A DNA stretch of 64,000 nucleotides from Nocardia camponoti (GTDB lineage: Bacteria; Actinomycetota; Actinomycetes; Mycobacteriales; Mycobacteriaceae): the NCBI RefSeq assembly GCF_014646135.1, contig NZ_BMMW01000001.1, positions 699,570 to 763,569 of the forward strand, written 5' to 3'. Made by a program: the position numbers and the translations under genes. Below the pieces are notes generated by a model, which searched no databases, was not told the DNA's origin, and worked only from the letters and a program-made list of their open reading frames with translations. Below, piece after piece: positions 35,470 to 44,613 of this stretch. Within the stretch, counting starts at the first letter, position 1, and every line of letters begins with the position of its first letter.

Positions 35470-38400
35470 TTACGCGTTGAAGTATTTCGCTTCCGGATGC
35501 AGCAAAACGAAGGCGTCGGTTGACTGTTCGGGGTGCAGTTGCAGCTCCTCGGACAGCGTGACGCCAATGCGGCCAGCGTCAAGCAAATCAACGAGCTTCG
35601 CGCGGTCTTCCAGGTCGGGGCACGCACCGTAGCCGAACGAGTAGCGAGCGCCTCGGTAGCCGAGCTTGAAGTAGTCGGCGATGTCGGCGGGATCGTCGGC
35701 GGCGACCGCGCGACCGTCGAGCGTGAGTTCCTCGCGCACCCGGCGATGCCAGTACTCGGCGAGCGCCTCGGTGAGCTGCACGCCGACGCCGTGGACCTCA
35801 AGGTAATCGCGGTAGTTGTCGCCCGCGAAAAGCTCGTTGGCGAAGTCGGCGATGGGCTGGCCCATCGTGACCAACTGGAACGGCAGCACGTCGACCTGAC
35901 CGGTTTCGACTGCCTGCTCACGCGACCGAATGAAGTCGGCGATGCACAGGAATCGGTCGCGCTGCTGCCGCGGGAAGGTGAACCGATACCGTTCTGGCGC
36001 ATCAGGTTTCGGCTCGGTCAGCACGATGACCTCGTCGCCTTCGGAGACCGCCGGGAAGTACCCGTACACCACGGCAGCGTGCTGCAACACCCCTTCGGTG
36101 GCGAGGCGATCGAGCCACGCGCGCAGCCGCGGCCGACCCTCGGTCTCGACCAAGTCCTCGTACGTCGGCCCGTCGCCCGCACGCTGACCACGCAAACCCC
36201 ACTGCCCAAGGAACAGCGCGCGCTCATCGAGCAGACCCGAATATTCCGCTAGCGGAAGACCTTTCACTACACGCGTGCCCCAGAACGGCGGCGTCGGCAC
36301 CGGCAGATCAGCGGCAACGTCTGAGCGCTCAGGCACCACGATCGGCACCTCGGCTGCCTTGCGTTCAGCCGCGATGCGCTTGGAGCGCTCGTGGCGTTCC
36401 TTGCGCTCGGCGGCCTTCTTCGCGGCGGCAATCGCTTCGGGGCTGGTCGGGTCGAGGCCACCACCGCGCTTGACGGTCATGATCTCGTCCATCAGCCGCA
36501 GGCCTTCGAAGGCGTCGCGGGCGTAGTGCACGTCGCCGTCATAGACCGCGGTGAGGTCGTTTTCGACGTACGAGCGGGTGAGCGCGGCACCACCGAGCAG
36601 CACGGGGAACTGTTCGGCGACACCCTTGCTGTTGAGTTCTTCGAGATTTTCCTTCATCACGACCGTCGACTTCACGAGTAGCCCGGACATGCCGATCACG
36701 TCGGCCTTCTTGTCCTGGGCGGCATCGAGAATGCTCGCGATGGGCTGCTTGATGCCGAGGTTCACGACCTCGTAGCCGTTATTGGACAGGATGATGTCGA
36801 CGAGGTTCTTGCCGATGTCGTGCACGTCGCCCTTGACGGTGGCGAGCACGATGCGGCCCTTGCCCGAGTCGTCGGTGGCTTCCATGTGCGGTTCAAGGTG
36901 TGCGACAGCGGCTTTCATCACCTCAGCCGACTGCAAAACGAACGGCAGCTGCATCTGGCCCGAACCAAACAGCTCGCCAACGGTTTTCATGCCCGAGAGC
37001 AAGGTTTCGTTGATGATCTTGAGCGGCGGCACCGTCTGCATCGCCTCGTCGAGGTCGTCGCCGAGGCCGTTGCGTTCGCCGTCGACAATGCGACGTTCGA
37101 GGCGCTCGAACAGCGGCAACGCCGCCATTTCCTCCTGCCGCGACGCCTTCGACGACGCGGTCGACACGCCTTCGAACAGCGCCATCAGCTTCTGCAGCGG
37201 GTCGTAGTCCTCGCTGCGACGGTCGTAAATCAGATCGAGCGCGACCTGACGATGCTCGTCGGGAATCCGGCTCATCGGCAGGATCTTCGACGCGTGCACG
37301 ATCGCCGAATCCAGGCCAGCCTCAACGCATTCGTGCATGAACACCGAGTTCAGCACCTGGCGCGCTGCCGGGTTCAAACCGAAGGAGATGTTCGAAAGAC
37401 CAAGTGTCGTTTGCACATTCGGGTGCCGACGCTTCAGCTCGCGAATGGCCTTGATGGTTTCCTCGCCGTCCTTGCGCGACTCTTCCTGGCCGGTGCCAAG
37501 GGTGAAGGTGAGCGTGTCGACGATGATGTCGGACTCGTCGAGACCCCAGTTCGTCGTGATGTCCTCGATGAGACGCTCGGCGATCGCGACCTTGTGTTCG
37601 GCGGTGCGCGCCTGACCTTCCTCGTCGATCGTCAACGCGACGACGGCGGCACCGTGTTCGGAAACCAGGCGCATGATCTGCTGGAACCGCGAATCCGGGC
37701 CAGCGCCATCTTCGTAGTTCACCGAGTTCACCGCGCAGCGACCGCCCAGGTGCTGCAAACCCGCTTCCAGCACCGGCGGTTCGGTGGAGTCGAGCATGAT
37801 CGGCAACGTCGACGCCGTCGCGAGACGCGAGGCGAGTTCGTTCATGTCGACCGCGCCGTCGCGGCCAACGTAGTCGACGCACAGGTCGAGCATGTGCGCG
37901 CCGTCGCGGGTCTGGTCCTTGGCGATTTCCAGGCAGCGCTGCCAATCTTCGGCGAGCATCGCGTCACGGAATGCCTTGGAGCCGTTGGCATTTGTGCGCT
38001 CGCCGATCATCATGATCGACGCGTCCTGCTCGAACGGCACCGCCGTGTACATGCTCGACACCGCGGGCTCATGTTCCGGGTTGCGCCGGTCAGCGATGGG
38101 CGGCAACGACTTTTCGGTCTCGCGCACCGCTTCAGCGACCTGACGGATGTGCTCGGGCGTCGTGCCACAGCAGCCGCCGACCATCGCAAGACCGAATTCA
38201 TTGACGAACCCGCTCATCGCGACCGCGAGTTCCGCAGGCGTCAAGGGGTATTCCGCGCCGTTGGCACCAAGCACGGGCAGGCCCGCGTTCGGCATCACCG
38301 ACACCGGGATGCGCGCGTGCCGCGACAAATGCCGCAGGTGCTCGCTCATCTCGTCGGGGCCGGTCGCGCAGTTGAGGCCGATCATGTCGATGCCAAGCGG

Positions 38401-39075
38401 CTCAAGCGCGGTAAGCGCCGCGCCGATCTCGCTGCCGACGAGCATCGTGCCGGTGGTCTCGACGGTGACGTGGGTGATGATCGGAATTCGACGGCCCGCG
38501 AGTTCCATCGCGCGCTTGCTGCCGGTGATCGCGGCCTTGACTTGCAGCAGGTCCTGGCAGGTTTCGATGAGGATCGCGTCGGCGCCACCGTCGAGCATGC
38601 CGAGCGCCGATTCGGTGTAGGCGTCGCGCAGTGAGGCGAACGGCGCGTGACCGAGGGTCGGCAGTTTGGTGCCTGGGCCCATCGAACCGAGCACGTAGCG
38701 CGGGGTGCCGTCGGCCGACGGGCCCATCTCGTCGGCGACGTCGCGCGCGATGCGGGTGCCACGCTCGGACAGGTCGCGGATGCGGTCGGCGATGTCGTAA
38801 TCGGCGAGGTTAGGCAGGTTGCAGCCGAAGGTGTTGGTTTCGACGGCGTCGGCGCCAGCTTCGAAGTAAGCGCGGTGGATCGCGGTGAGCACGTCGGGGC
38901 GAGTGTCGTTGAGAATCTCGTTACAGCCTTCGAGGCCGCGGAAATCGTCGAGCGTGAGATCGGCTGCCTGCAACATCGTGCCCATCGCACCGTCGCCAAT
39001 AACAACGCGCCGTCGCATTGTGTCGAGCAGCGTGGTGTCGAACCCGGTGGGACCCGTGGGTGATGACGCAGACAT
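35470..39075 (-). CDS. metH: Cobalamin-dependent methionine synthase MetH
   Basis: A 1201-aa modular enzyme that moves a methyl group from methyltetrahydrofolate to homocysteine by way of cobalamin. Modules in order: homocysteine-binding barrel (about 1-330; zinc cysteines in GLNCATGP and MVGGCCGTTPEH), pterin-binding barrel (about 350-620; IMMIGERTNANGS), cobalamin-binding cap and Rossmann domain (about 650-890; DVHDIGKNLVDIILS with the His that ligates cobalt), and the SAM-dependent reactivation domain (about 930 to end; SFGYGACPDLEDRAKLVDLL). ATG 39075 gives a normal start; an upstream opening is rejected. Only 115 bp separate it from the divergent PAC2 gene, too little for a B12 riboswitch. 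Confidence 0.98.
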   Translation of the reverse strand: MSASSPTGPTGFDTTLLDTMRRRVVIGDGAMGTMLQAADLTLDDFRGLEGCNEILNDTRPDVLTAIHRAYFEAGADAVETNTFGCNLPNLADYDIADRIRDLSERGTRIARDVADEMGPSADGTPRYVLGSMGPGTKLPTLGHAPFASLRDAYTESALGMLDGGADAILIETCQDLLQVKAAITGSKRAMELAGRRIPIITHVTVETTGTMLVGSEIGAALTALEPLGIDMIGLNCATGPDEMSEHLRHLSRHARIPVSVMPNAGLPVLGANGAEYPLTPAELAVAMSGFVNEFGLAMVGGCCGTTPEHIRQVAEAVRETEKSLPPIADRRNPEHEPAVSSMYTAVPFEQDASIMMIGERTNANGSKAFRDAMLAEDWQRCLEIAKDQTRDGAHMLDLCVDYVGRDGAVDMNELASRLATASTLPIMLDSTEPPVLEAGLQHLGGRCAVNSVNYEDGAGPDSRFQQIMRLVSEHGAAVVALTIDEEGQARTAEHKVAIAERLIEDITTNWGLDESDIIVDTLTFTLGTGQEESRKDGEETIKAIRELKRRHPNVQTTLGLSNISFGLNPAARQVLNSVFMHECVEAGLDSAIVHASKILPMSRIPDEHRQVALDLIYDRRSEDYDPLQKLMALFEGVSTASSKASRQEEMAALPLFERLERRIVDGERNGLGDDLDEAMQTVPPLKIINETLLSGMKTVGELFGSGQMQLPFVLQSAEVMKAAVAHLEPHMEATDDSGKGRIVLATVKGDVHDIGKNLVDIILSNNGYEVVNLGIKQPIASILDAAQDKKADVIGMSGLLVKSTVVMKENLEELNSKGVAEQFPVLLGGAALTRSYVENDLTAVYDGDVHYARDAFEGLRLMDEIMTVKRGGGLDPTSPEAIAAAKKAAERKERHERSKRIAAERKAAEVPIVVPERSDVAADLPVPTPPFWGTRVVKGLPLAEYSGLLDERALFLGQWGLRGQRAGDGPTYEDLVETEGRPRLRAWLDRLATEGVLQHAAVVYGYFPAVSEGDEVIVLTEPKPDAPERYRFTFPRQQRDRFLCIADFIRSREQAVETGQVDVLPFQLVTMGQPIADFANELFAGDNYRDYLEVHGVGVQLTEALAEYWHRRVREELTLDGRAVAADDPADIADYFKLGYRGARYSFGYGACPDLEDRAKLVDLLDAGRIGVTLSEELQLHPEQSTDAFVLLHPEAKYFNA

Positions 39076-39190
39076 GGTTTCAAGACTAGTGGTCGAGTGC
39101 GACGTCTTGGACCACTGTGGGTGATTCGAGTGGCCTCGACCACAAGAGAGTCGCCACAAACAAAGTTGCGCCAGACACTAGGCTGACCGA

Positions 39191-40084
39191 GTGGACGCCA
39201 GTGAAAACCCCGAGATCCCGGAGACCGCGCTGCCAACGTTGCGTGATCCGGTGCTGGTCGCGGCCTTCGAAGGCTGGAATGACGCCGGTGACGCCGCCAG
39301 TGGCGCGGTGGAACATTTGGAGTTGATCTGGGACGCCGAACCGCTGGCCGAACTCGATTCCGAAGACTATTACGACTATCAGGTCAACCGGCCGACGGTT
39401 CGTCAGGTCGATGGTGTCACGCGCGAGATTCAGTGGCCGTCGACGATGTTGTCGGTGTGCTCGCCGCCCGGAAGCGACCGCGACGTCGTGCTGCTGCGTG
39501 GCATCGAGCCGAATATGCGCTGGCGGAGTTTCTGCTCGGACCTGCTTGAGTTCATCGAACAGCTTGGCGTGCAGACCGTCGTGATTCTCGGCGCGCTGCT
39601 TGCCGACACCCCGCACACGCGCCCGGTTCCGGTCACCGGCTCGGCGTACAGTCCCGAAGCCGCTGAGCGTTTCGCACTGGAACAGACCCGTTACGAAGGC
39701 CCAACCGGGATCACCGGCGTGCTGCAAGATCAGTGCGTGCGCGCGGGCGTGCCTGCCGTTTCGTTCTGGGCCGCCGTGCCGCATTACGTGTCGCAGCCGC
39801 CGAATCCCAAGGCGACGATCGCGCTGTTGCATCGCGTTGAAGAGGTACTCGACATCGAGGTTCCGCTCGGTGAGCTGCCCAATCAGGCCGAGGAATGGGA
39901 AGCGGCCGTGAACGAGATGACGCTCGGCGACGAGGAGATCAGCGAGTACGTGCGTTCACTTGAGGAGCGCGGCGACGCGGCGTTGGACCTCAACGAGACG
40001 ATGTCGAAGATCGACGGTGACGCGATCGCGGCCGAGTTCGAGAAGTACTTGCGTCGGCGCGGGCCGGGCAGCTTCGGACTTTAG
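39191..40084 (+). CDS. PAC2-family protein (Rv2125-like)
   Basis: A 297-aa protein of the PAC2 (proteasome assembly chaperone-like) family. Family segments: VLVAAFEGWNDAGDAASGAVEHL at the start, VVLLRGIEPNMRWRSF, VVILGALLADTPHTRPVPVTG, and VSFWAAVPHYVSQPPNPKATIALL. An acidic helical tail (MTLGDEEISEYVRSLEERGD) follows. Structure of the M. tuberculosis orthologue Rv2125 is known but its function is not, and a role in proteasome assembly has not been shown in bacteria. It is divergent from metH as in M. tuberculosis. GTG start. Confidence 0.9.
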   Translation: MDASENPEIPETALPTLRDPVLVAAFEGWNDAGDAASGAVEHLELIWDAEPLAELDSEDYYDYQVNRPTVRQVDGVTREIQWPSTMLSVCSPPGSDRDVVLLRGIEPNMRWRSFCSDLLEFIEQLGVQTVVILGALLADTPHTRPVPVTGSAYSPEAAERFALEQTRYEGPTGITGVLQDQCVRAGVPAVSFWAAVPHYVSQPPNPKATIALLHRVEEVLDIEVPLGELPNQAEEWEAAVNEMTLGDEEISEYVRSLEERGDAALDLNETMSKIDGDAIAAEFEKYLRRRGPGSFGL

Positions 40085-40100
40085 GCAAGCCTTGGCTTAG
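40082..40100. promoter_or_regulatory. Possible IdeR/DtxR iron box before the adenylation fusion gene
   Basis: TTAGGCAAGCCTTGGCTTA overlaps the PAC2 stop and ends 9 bp before the GTG of the next gene. It agrees with the 19-bp IdeR consensus at 13 positions and has AAGCC/GGCTT symmetry. If real, the fused adenylation-acyltransferase gene would be iron-controlled, as siderophore genes are. Weak evidence only. Confidence 0.3.
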
Positions 40101-40109
40101 ACTTCCGGG

Positions 40110-42647
40110 GTGCCGAGCAACTCGATCGTCGATGACCTGCGTGGGTTTGGCGACCGGGTCGCGGTGGTCACGCCCGGCGATGGCGACATCACCTATGCGC
40201 AGCTAGCCGAGCGGGTCGACGGCTTCGCCGCGCAGCTCGGCGACGTGCGTCGGCTGGTCGCGGTGGTCGCGCGCAATGACGTCGATTCACTCGTTGCCTA
40301 TCTTGGTGCGCTGCGCGCGGGGTGCGTTGTGTTGCTGACCGGCGACCTGTCCGGTGACGTGCGTGCCACCTACGACCCGGACGTGATTGTCGAATTCGGG
40401 CGCGTTGTTTTCGCGCGACCGGATGCGAAGCACGATTTACATCCCGAGCTCGCGCTGTTGCTGAGCACTTCTGGGTCGACCGGGTCGCCCAAGTTGGTTC
40501 GCCTTTCGCACGGCAATCTCGTCGCGAACGCGGAGTCGATCGCCGAGTATTTGTCGTTGACCGCCGACGATCGCGCGGCAACGACCCTGCCGTTGTTCTA
40601 CTGCTACGGGTTGTCGGTCGTGCATAGCCATTTGCTGCGCGGCGCGAGTCTGTTGCTTACCGAACGATCGGTGACTGAGCCGGAGTTTTGGCGCGAATTC
40701 GCTTCTTGTGCGGCCACTTCGTTCGCCACCGTTCCGTACACGATTGAGCTGTTGGACCGCGTCGACTTCGCCGCGATGTCGTTGCCGCGACTGCGGTACG
40801 TCACCCAAGCTGGTGGTCGACTCGCGCCGGAGCGGGTTCGGGAGTTCGCCGAACTGGGCGCGCGGGCTGGTTGGCAATTCTTCGTGATGTACGGCCAGAC
40901 CGAGGCGACGGCTCGGATGGCTTATCTCCCGCCGGAATTGGCGTCGTCGCATCCGGACTGCATCGGCGTCGCGGTGCCGGGCGGGCGCTTCACCCTGGAA
41001 CCGGTCGATGGTGGCGACGAGCTGGTGTACCACGGTCCGAATGTGATGCTCGGATATGCTTGCGCCCCAACAGATTTGGCGTTGGGCCGCACGGTGACGT
41101 CGTTGCGCACGGGTGATCTTGGCCGGCTGACATCCGACGGGCTGATGCAGGTGGTTGGGCGACGCAGCCAGTTCGCGAAAATCCTGGGGTTGCGGATTGA
41201 TCTGGCGCACGTCGAGTCGGAGTTGGCGGCCGCCGGTTATCCGGCCGCGTGCGCTGAGGACGACGGGCGACTGGTTGCCGCGATCGTTGGTCGTCCCGGC
41301 GAGGTTGTTGACGCGTTGGCTCGCGCTTCTGGTCTGCCACGCACGTCGCTTGCCGCGATCGCGGTGGACGAACTCCCCCGCGCCGCCAATGGCAAGGTCG
41401 ACTATCCCGCCGTACGGTCGCTTGTCGTTGCCCAAGACATCGACCGCGACGCCGCCGACCTCGACGCTGGCGAACGGATTCGCGCAATTTATGCTGAGGC
41501 CCTTGGCCTTTCGCTCGCACGAGTGTCAGGCGAGGCGAGTTTCGTTGATCTTGGCGGCACTTCCCTCACCTACGTGACCACGGCCGCTCGGCTCGAACGG
41601 GTCATTGGGCGTCTCCCCACCGACTGGCCGCAATTGTCGGTGCGACAGCTGCAACAGAGTCCGCGCAGCCGGTCGATGTTCGGTCGCGCCCTCGACACGT
41701 CAACCGCGTTGCGGGCGATCGGCATCGTGCTCATCGTCGGCTCACACATTCAACTGTGGGAGCTGTGGGGTTCCGCGCACGTTCTTCTCGCGGTGGCCGG
41801 GTACAACTTCGCGCGGTTCGCGGTGATGGACGCGCCTCCCGCGCGACGGCTGCGAGCGACGTTGACAGCCGTGGCGGCGATCGCGGTGCCGACCGTGGCG
41901 TGGGTGGCGATCGTGATGGCGTGGCAACCCGACTACTACAGCTGGCAAAACCTGCTGTTGCTCAACAAGATCCTCGGCCCCAACAACGACACCGCGGGTC
42001 ACCTGTGGTTTTTGGAAGTACTCGTGTACTTCATCCTCGGTGCCGCGTTGCTGCTGCGCATCCCGATGGTCGCGCGGTGGGAGCGGCGTGCGCCCTTCGG
42101 CATCGCGTTCACCGTTTTGGTGTTTACGCTCGCGCTGCGCTGGGAAACCTTCGACATGTACCCCGGCAAGCAGGCCACGTTCTCGCCTATGGCCGCGTGG
42201 TTTTTCGCGCTCGGGTGGGCGGGTGCGAAAGCGACAAACCTGTGGCAGCGGCTGTTGGTGAGCGCGGTGGTGTTGGCGAGTGTGCCCGGCTATTTCGGGG
42301 TCACCGACCGCGAACGCATGGTGATGGTTGGTTTGCTGCTGCTGGTGTGGTTGCCCGCACTGCGGGTGCCCGGTGTGCTCGCCCTTGTCGCGGTAGCCGT
42401 TGCCGATAGTTCGATGTATGTGTATTTGCTGCATTGGCAGGTGTATCCGCTCTTCGGCGAGCACCAGCGCGCCGCGCTTATCGCATGCCTGCTTGTGGGA
42501 ATCGCGGCCACCCAGGCCACCGTGTTGCTGCGGCGACGAAGCCCGTGGCTAATGGTCCAGGGTCAACACCTGAGCCGATGCCTCGTGCGCCAATTTGGCG
42601 ATCAGCAGGTCGCGCGGAATGGTTTGACCAGCAAGGTGATCGAGTGA
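40110..42647 (+). CDS. Adenylation-carrier protein-acyltransferase-3 fusion
   Basis: An 845-aa protein with an unusual domain chain. Residues about 1-440 are an ANL adenylation domain: STSGSTGSPKLVRLSHGN, YGQTEATARM, SLRTGDLG, and catalytic K429 in ANGKVD. About 450-520 is a carrier protein with S485 in DLGGTSLTYV as phosphopantetheine site. From about 528 comes a membrane acyltransferase-3 domain with H546 in LIVGSHIQLW and about ten helices. The enzyme could load an acid on its own carrier and pass it to a membrane-bound acceptor. The substrate pocket cannot be read. GTG start, 25 nt after the PAC2 stop. The last 33 codons overlap an opposite gene and may be a recent extension. Confidence 0.85.
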   Translation: MPSNSIVDDLRGFGDRVAVVTPGDGDITYAQLAERVDGFAAQLGDVRRLVAVVARNDVDSLVAYLGALRAGCVVLLTGDLSGDVRATYDPDVIVEFGRVVFARPDAKHDLHPELALLLSTSGSTGSPKLVRLSHGNLVANAESIAEYLSLTADDRAATTLPLFYCYGLSVVHSHLLRGASLLLTERSVTEPEFWREFASCAATSFATVPYTIELLDRVDFAAMSLPRLRYVTQAGGRLAPERVREFAELGARAGWQFFVMYGQTEATARMAYLPPELASSHPDCIGVAVPGGRFTLEPVDGGDELVYHGPNVMLGYACAPTDLALGRTVTSLRTGDLGRLTSDGLMQVVGRRSQFAKILGLRIDLAHVESELAAAGYPAACAEDDGRLVAAIVGRPGEVVDALARASGLPRTSLAAIAVDELPRAANGKVDYPAVRSLVVAQDIDRDAADLDAGERIRAIYAEALGLSLARVSGEASFVDLGGTSLTYVTTAARLERVIGRLPTDWPQLSVRQLQQSPRSRSMFGRALDTSTALRAIGIVLIVGSHIQLWELWGSAHVLLAVAGYNFARFAVMDAPPARRLRATLTAVAAIAVPTVAWVAIVMAWQPDYYSWQNLLLLNKILGPNNDTAGHLWFLEVLVYFILGAALLLRIPMVARWERRAPFGIAFTVLVFTLALRWETFDMYPGKQATFSPMAAWFFALGWAGAKATNLWQRLLVSAVVLASVPGYFGVTDRERMVMVGLLLLVWLPALRVPGVLALVAVAVADSSMYVYLLHWQVYPLFGEHQRAALIACLLVGIAATQATVLLRRRSPWLMVQGQHLSRCLVRQFGDQQVARNGLTSKVIE

Positions 42648-42854
42648 AGGCACAACAACATGGTGCGCGTCGGCACGCTTGAGTTCTTGAGTGAGCTCAG
42701 CGAACGCGGCCCCGTCGCCCGCGGTTGACTCGTGGAAGGTAGCGGCGAAACACAACCCCGCGGTGTGCGCGAGAGTGCGTAGCGCATCCTCCAATTCGTC
42801 ACCGTGACCGTCGGCCAGATCGTCACGTAGATATCCATAAATCAACGCTTGCAC
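42549..42854 (-). CDS. Resolvase-like domain protein lacking the usual catalytic serine
   Basis: A 101-aa protein resembling the N-terminal domain of serine recombinases (ALIYGYLRDDLADGH where active enzymes have YGYxRVS; then a helix, AAGDGAAFAELTQELKRADAHHVVVPSLDHLAG). The position of the catalytic Ser holds Asp and there is no DNA-binding tail, so it cannot be a working resolvase. The GTG start at 42854 has GGAGG at 5 nt, which is strong support. Small proteins of this sort in actinomycetes often sit beside XRE-type regulators, as here, and may act in regulation. It runs convergent with, and overlaps by 99 nt, the adenylation fusion gene. Confidence 0.65.
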   Translation of the reverse strand: MQALIYGYLRDDLADGHGDELEDALRTLAHTAGLCFAATFHESTAGDGAAFAELTQELKRADAHHVVVPSLDHLAGQTIPRDLLIAKLAHEASAQVLTLDH

Positions 42855-43021
42855 CCGAACCTCCGTTGGATTGGGGACTGCCTGTTGATGCGATCTCTTC
42901 CAGTGTGCGCATTTGTGGCTGCTGGCAGCAGATGTCAACTAGATGACATCTACGTGCCCTCTTCGTGAGCCCGAATGGTAACTGCCGTACGCCAAACGTT
43001 AACTGGTGGGATACTACCGCC

Positions 43022-44254
43022 GTGACCGCAACTGATGATCGACCCGTATGGGCTGTCCGGATGCGCTCGGAACGTGATGCGAGGGGGTGGTCGCAAGCTG
43101 ACGCCGTCCGTGCGATGCGTGCCAAGTCGTCCCAGAATCTGCCCACTGACAGTACGCTGCTGCGCAATTGGCGCCGCTGGGAATCGGGCGAATCGCGCCC
43201 TGACGAGTTTTACGCGCCGATCATCGCGGCCGCGTTCGAAACCGTCACTGCCGCATTCTTTCCCAAGTCCCGTCCTAACCGCGATGACGAGCTGTTATCG
43301 GCGACCGGTATGGACACATTGGAATTCATTGGCCGCCTTCGGATGTCAGATGTCAACAACGCCACCCTCGACGCTGTCCGCATTACCGCCCAACGACTCT
43401 GCTGCGAATACGCCTACGCCGACCCCCACCTCCTACACGCCGACGGCACCGCATGGTTGCGTCGCATCACCTCTTTGCTCGACGGTCGACTGAGTTTGGG
43501 GCAGCATCGCGAAATCCTCGTTCTCGCAGGATGGGTCGCGTTGCTGGTCGGTTGCGTTGAATACGATCTTGGGCGGCGCGCGGCCGCCGAAGCCACGCGG
43601 CGAGCGGCTGATTCGCTTGGGCGCGAAGCGGGGAACCCCGAGATTGTGGGGTGGGCGGCGGAGATGTCGGCGTGGTTCGCGTTGACGCAGGGCAACTTTC
43701 GCGGCGCGATCGAGGTGTCCGAGCAGGCGAAGGCGGGCACGTCGAAGGTCAGCGTTGGCGTGCAGTTGGCCGCGCAACGCGCGAAAGCCTGGGCGCGCCT
43801 TGGCGATCGGCGCGCGGTGGCCGCCGCGTTGGACGACGGTCGCGCGATCCTGTCGCGCATGGGCCACCCCGCCGACTTGGACAACCACTTCGTCGTCGAC
43901 TCAACGAAATTCGACTTCTACGCGATGGACTGCTGCCGGGTATCCGGCCAGGACCGCATGGCCGAACGCTATGCGCAGCAAGTGATTAGGGATTCCACCC
44001 GCCCGGACGGCTCAATCCGCAACCCGATGCGAGTTTCGGAAGCACGCTTGACGTTGGCCGTGGTGGCAGTACGCGACCGCGATTTGGAACGGGCAGTAGA
44101 GGAGGGCTTGTCGGCGTTCGACTCCGGCCGAAAGTCGTTGCCGTCCTTGGCATGGATCGCGGGCGAGGCGGCACGGGAGCTAATCGAGCGCTACCCGGGC
44201 GACCCCCGCACCCAGCGCTTCCTTGAGCAGTTGAAGGGGTTGAGTGTGGGGTGA
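43022..44254 (+). CDS. XRE-type helix-turn-helix protein with TPR-like repeats
   Basis: A 410-aa regulator of the actinobacterial type with an N-terminal XRE-like helix-turn-helix (about 8-75: AVRMRSERDARGWSQADAVRAMR, NWRRWESGESRP) and a long all-helical TPR-like C-terminus (about 110-400: GAIEVSEQAKAG, LAAQRAKAWARLGDRRAVAAALDDG, ERAVEEGLSAFD). Such proteins usually bind a peptide or protein ligand. GTG 43022 is preferred; an in-frame ATG 57 nt upstream is possible. It is divergent from the resolvase-like gene with 167 bp between them and ends at a hairpin. Targets unknown. Confidence 0.8.
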   Translation: MTATDDRPVWAVRMRSERDARGWSQADAVRAMRAKSSQNLPTDSTLLRNWRRWESGESRPDEFYAPIIAAAFETVTAAFFPKSRPNRDDELLSATGMDTLEFIGRLRMSDVNNATLDAVRITAQRLCCEYAYADPHLLHADGTAWLRRITSLLDGRLSLGQHREILVLAGWVALLVGCVEYDLGRRAAAEATRRAADSLGREAGNPEIVGWAAEMSAWFALTQGNFRGAIEVSEQAKAGTSKVSVGVQLAAQRAKAWARLGDRRAVAAALDDGRAILSRMGHPADLDNHFVVDSTKFDFYAMDCCRVSGQDRMAERYAQQVIRDSTRPDGSIRNPMRVSEARLTLAVVAVRDRDLERAVEEGLSAFDSGRKSLPSLAWIAGEAARELIERYPGDPRTQRFLEQLKGLSVG

Positions 44255-44260
44255 GCTGGC

Positions 44261-44285
44261 GGCGCCGCCGTTGCCCGGCGGCGCC
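44261..44285 (+). terminator. Hairpin after the XRE/TPR gene
   Basis: A perfect 9-bp GC stem (GGCGCCGCC / GGCGGCGCC, 7-nt loop) 6 nt after the stop codon, followed by CCCCTT. A likely terminator despite the short T run. Confidence 0.55.
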
Positions 44286-44452
44286 CCCTTCGCGCGCACG
44301 CGTGCCGGTTCGCGAACCGCGCGCGTTGTCGTTATCTGGGGAAGCGGCTGCTCGCCGCGTTAGGTAAGCTGCCAGACCAATGCTTGGCATGCATTGACCG
44401 CCGGTGGGAGCGGCGGCGATGCGGACGACGCCGGGCTGGATGGCGCGTTAGC

Positions 44453-44469
44453 GCTCAGCAGCGCTGAGC
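44453..44469. promoter_or_regulatory. Inverted repeat before the small ORF/RDD pair
   Basis: A perfect 7-bp palindrome GCTCAGC-AGC-GCTGAGC, 21 bp before the GTG at 44491 and close to its ribosome site. It could be an operator or a translation-control hairpin. The preceding 150 bp hold no gene. Confidence 0.3.
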
Positions 44470-44490
44470 CTAGTTAGGGGGGAAATAACA

Positions 44491-44613
44491 GTGACCGACA
44501 ACCAACCGCCACGGGGCACTAACGGTGCCACGCCGTTGTTCGGCGGTTTCGACGACCCGCAATTTCCGTCGTGCTTGCTTTCGCTCATCGCGTTCGGTGG
44601 TGGCGATGACTGA
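44491..44613 (+). CDS. 40-aa ORF coupled to the RDD gene
   Basis: A short frame with a very good ribosome site (AGGGGGGA at 7 nt) and a GTG start. It begins MTDNQPPRGTNGATPLFGGF, then DDPQFPSCLLSLIAF, and its stop overlaps the start of the RDD gene (ATGACTGA). LFGGFDDPQFPS closely resembles LYGGLDDTRFPS, which opens the RDD domain of the next protein (about residue 219). It may therefore be the truncated head of a duplicated RDD gene, now serving as a leader for coupled translation, or a genuine small protein. Confidence 0.45.
   Translation: MTDNQPPRGTNGATPLFGGFDDPQFPSCLLSLIAFGGGDD

Noticed and set aside
36820..38634. 604-codon plus-strand frame opposite metH
   Set aside because: Antisense shadow of metH, whose domains are complete on the minus strand; no start signal or protein-like composition.
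39076..39190. Cobalamin riboswitch before metH
   Set aside because: The interval to the divergent PAC2 gene is only 115 bp and shows no B12-box arrangement; a riboswitch needs about 200 nt. A 9-bp inverted repeat (GTGGTCGAG/CTCGACCAC) is present but does not make one.
42549..42854. Mobile element or integrase remnant
   Set aside because: A single small resolvase-like domain without flanking repeats, tRNA site or other mobility genes does not make a mobile element.
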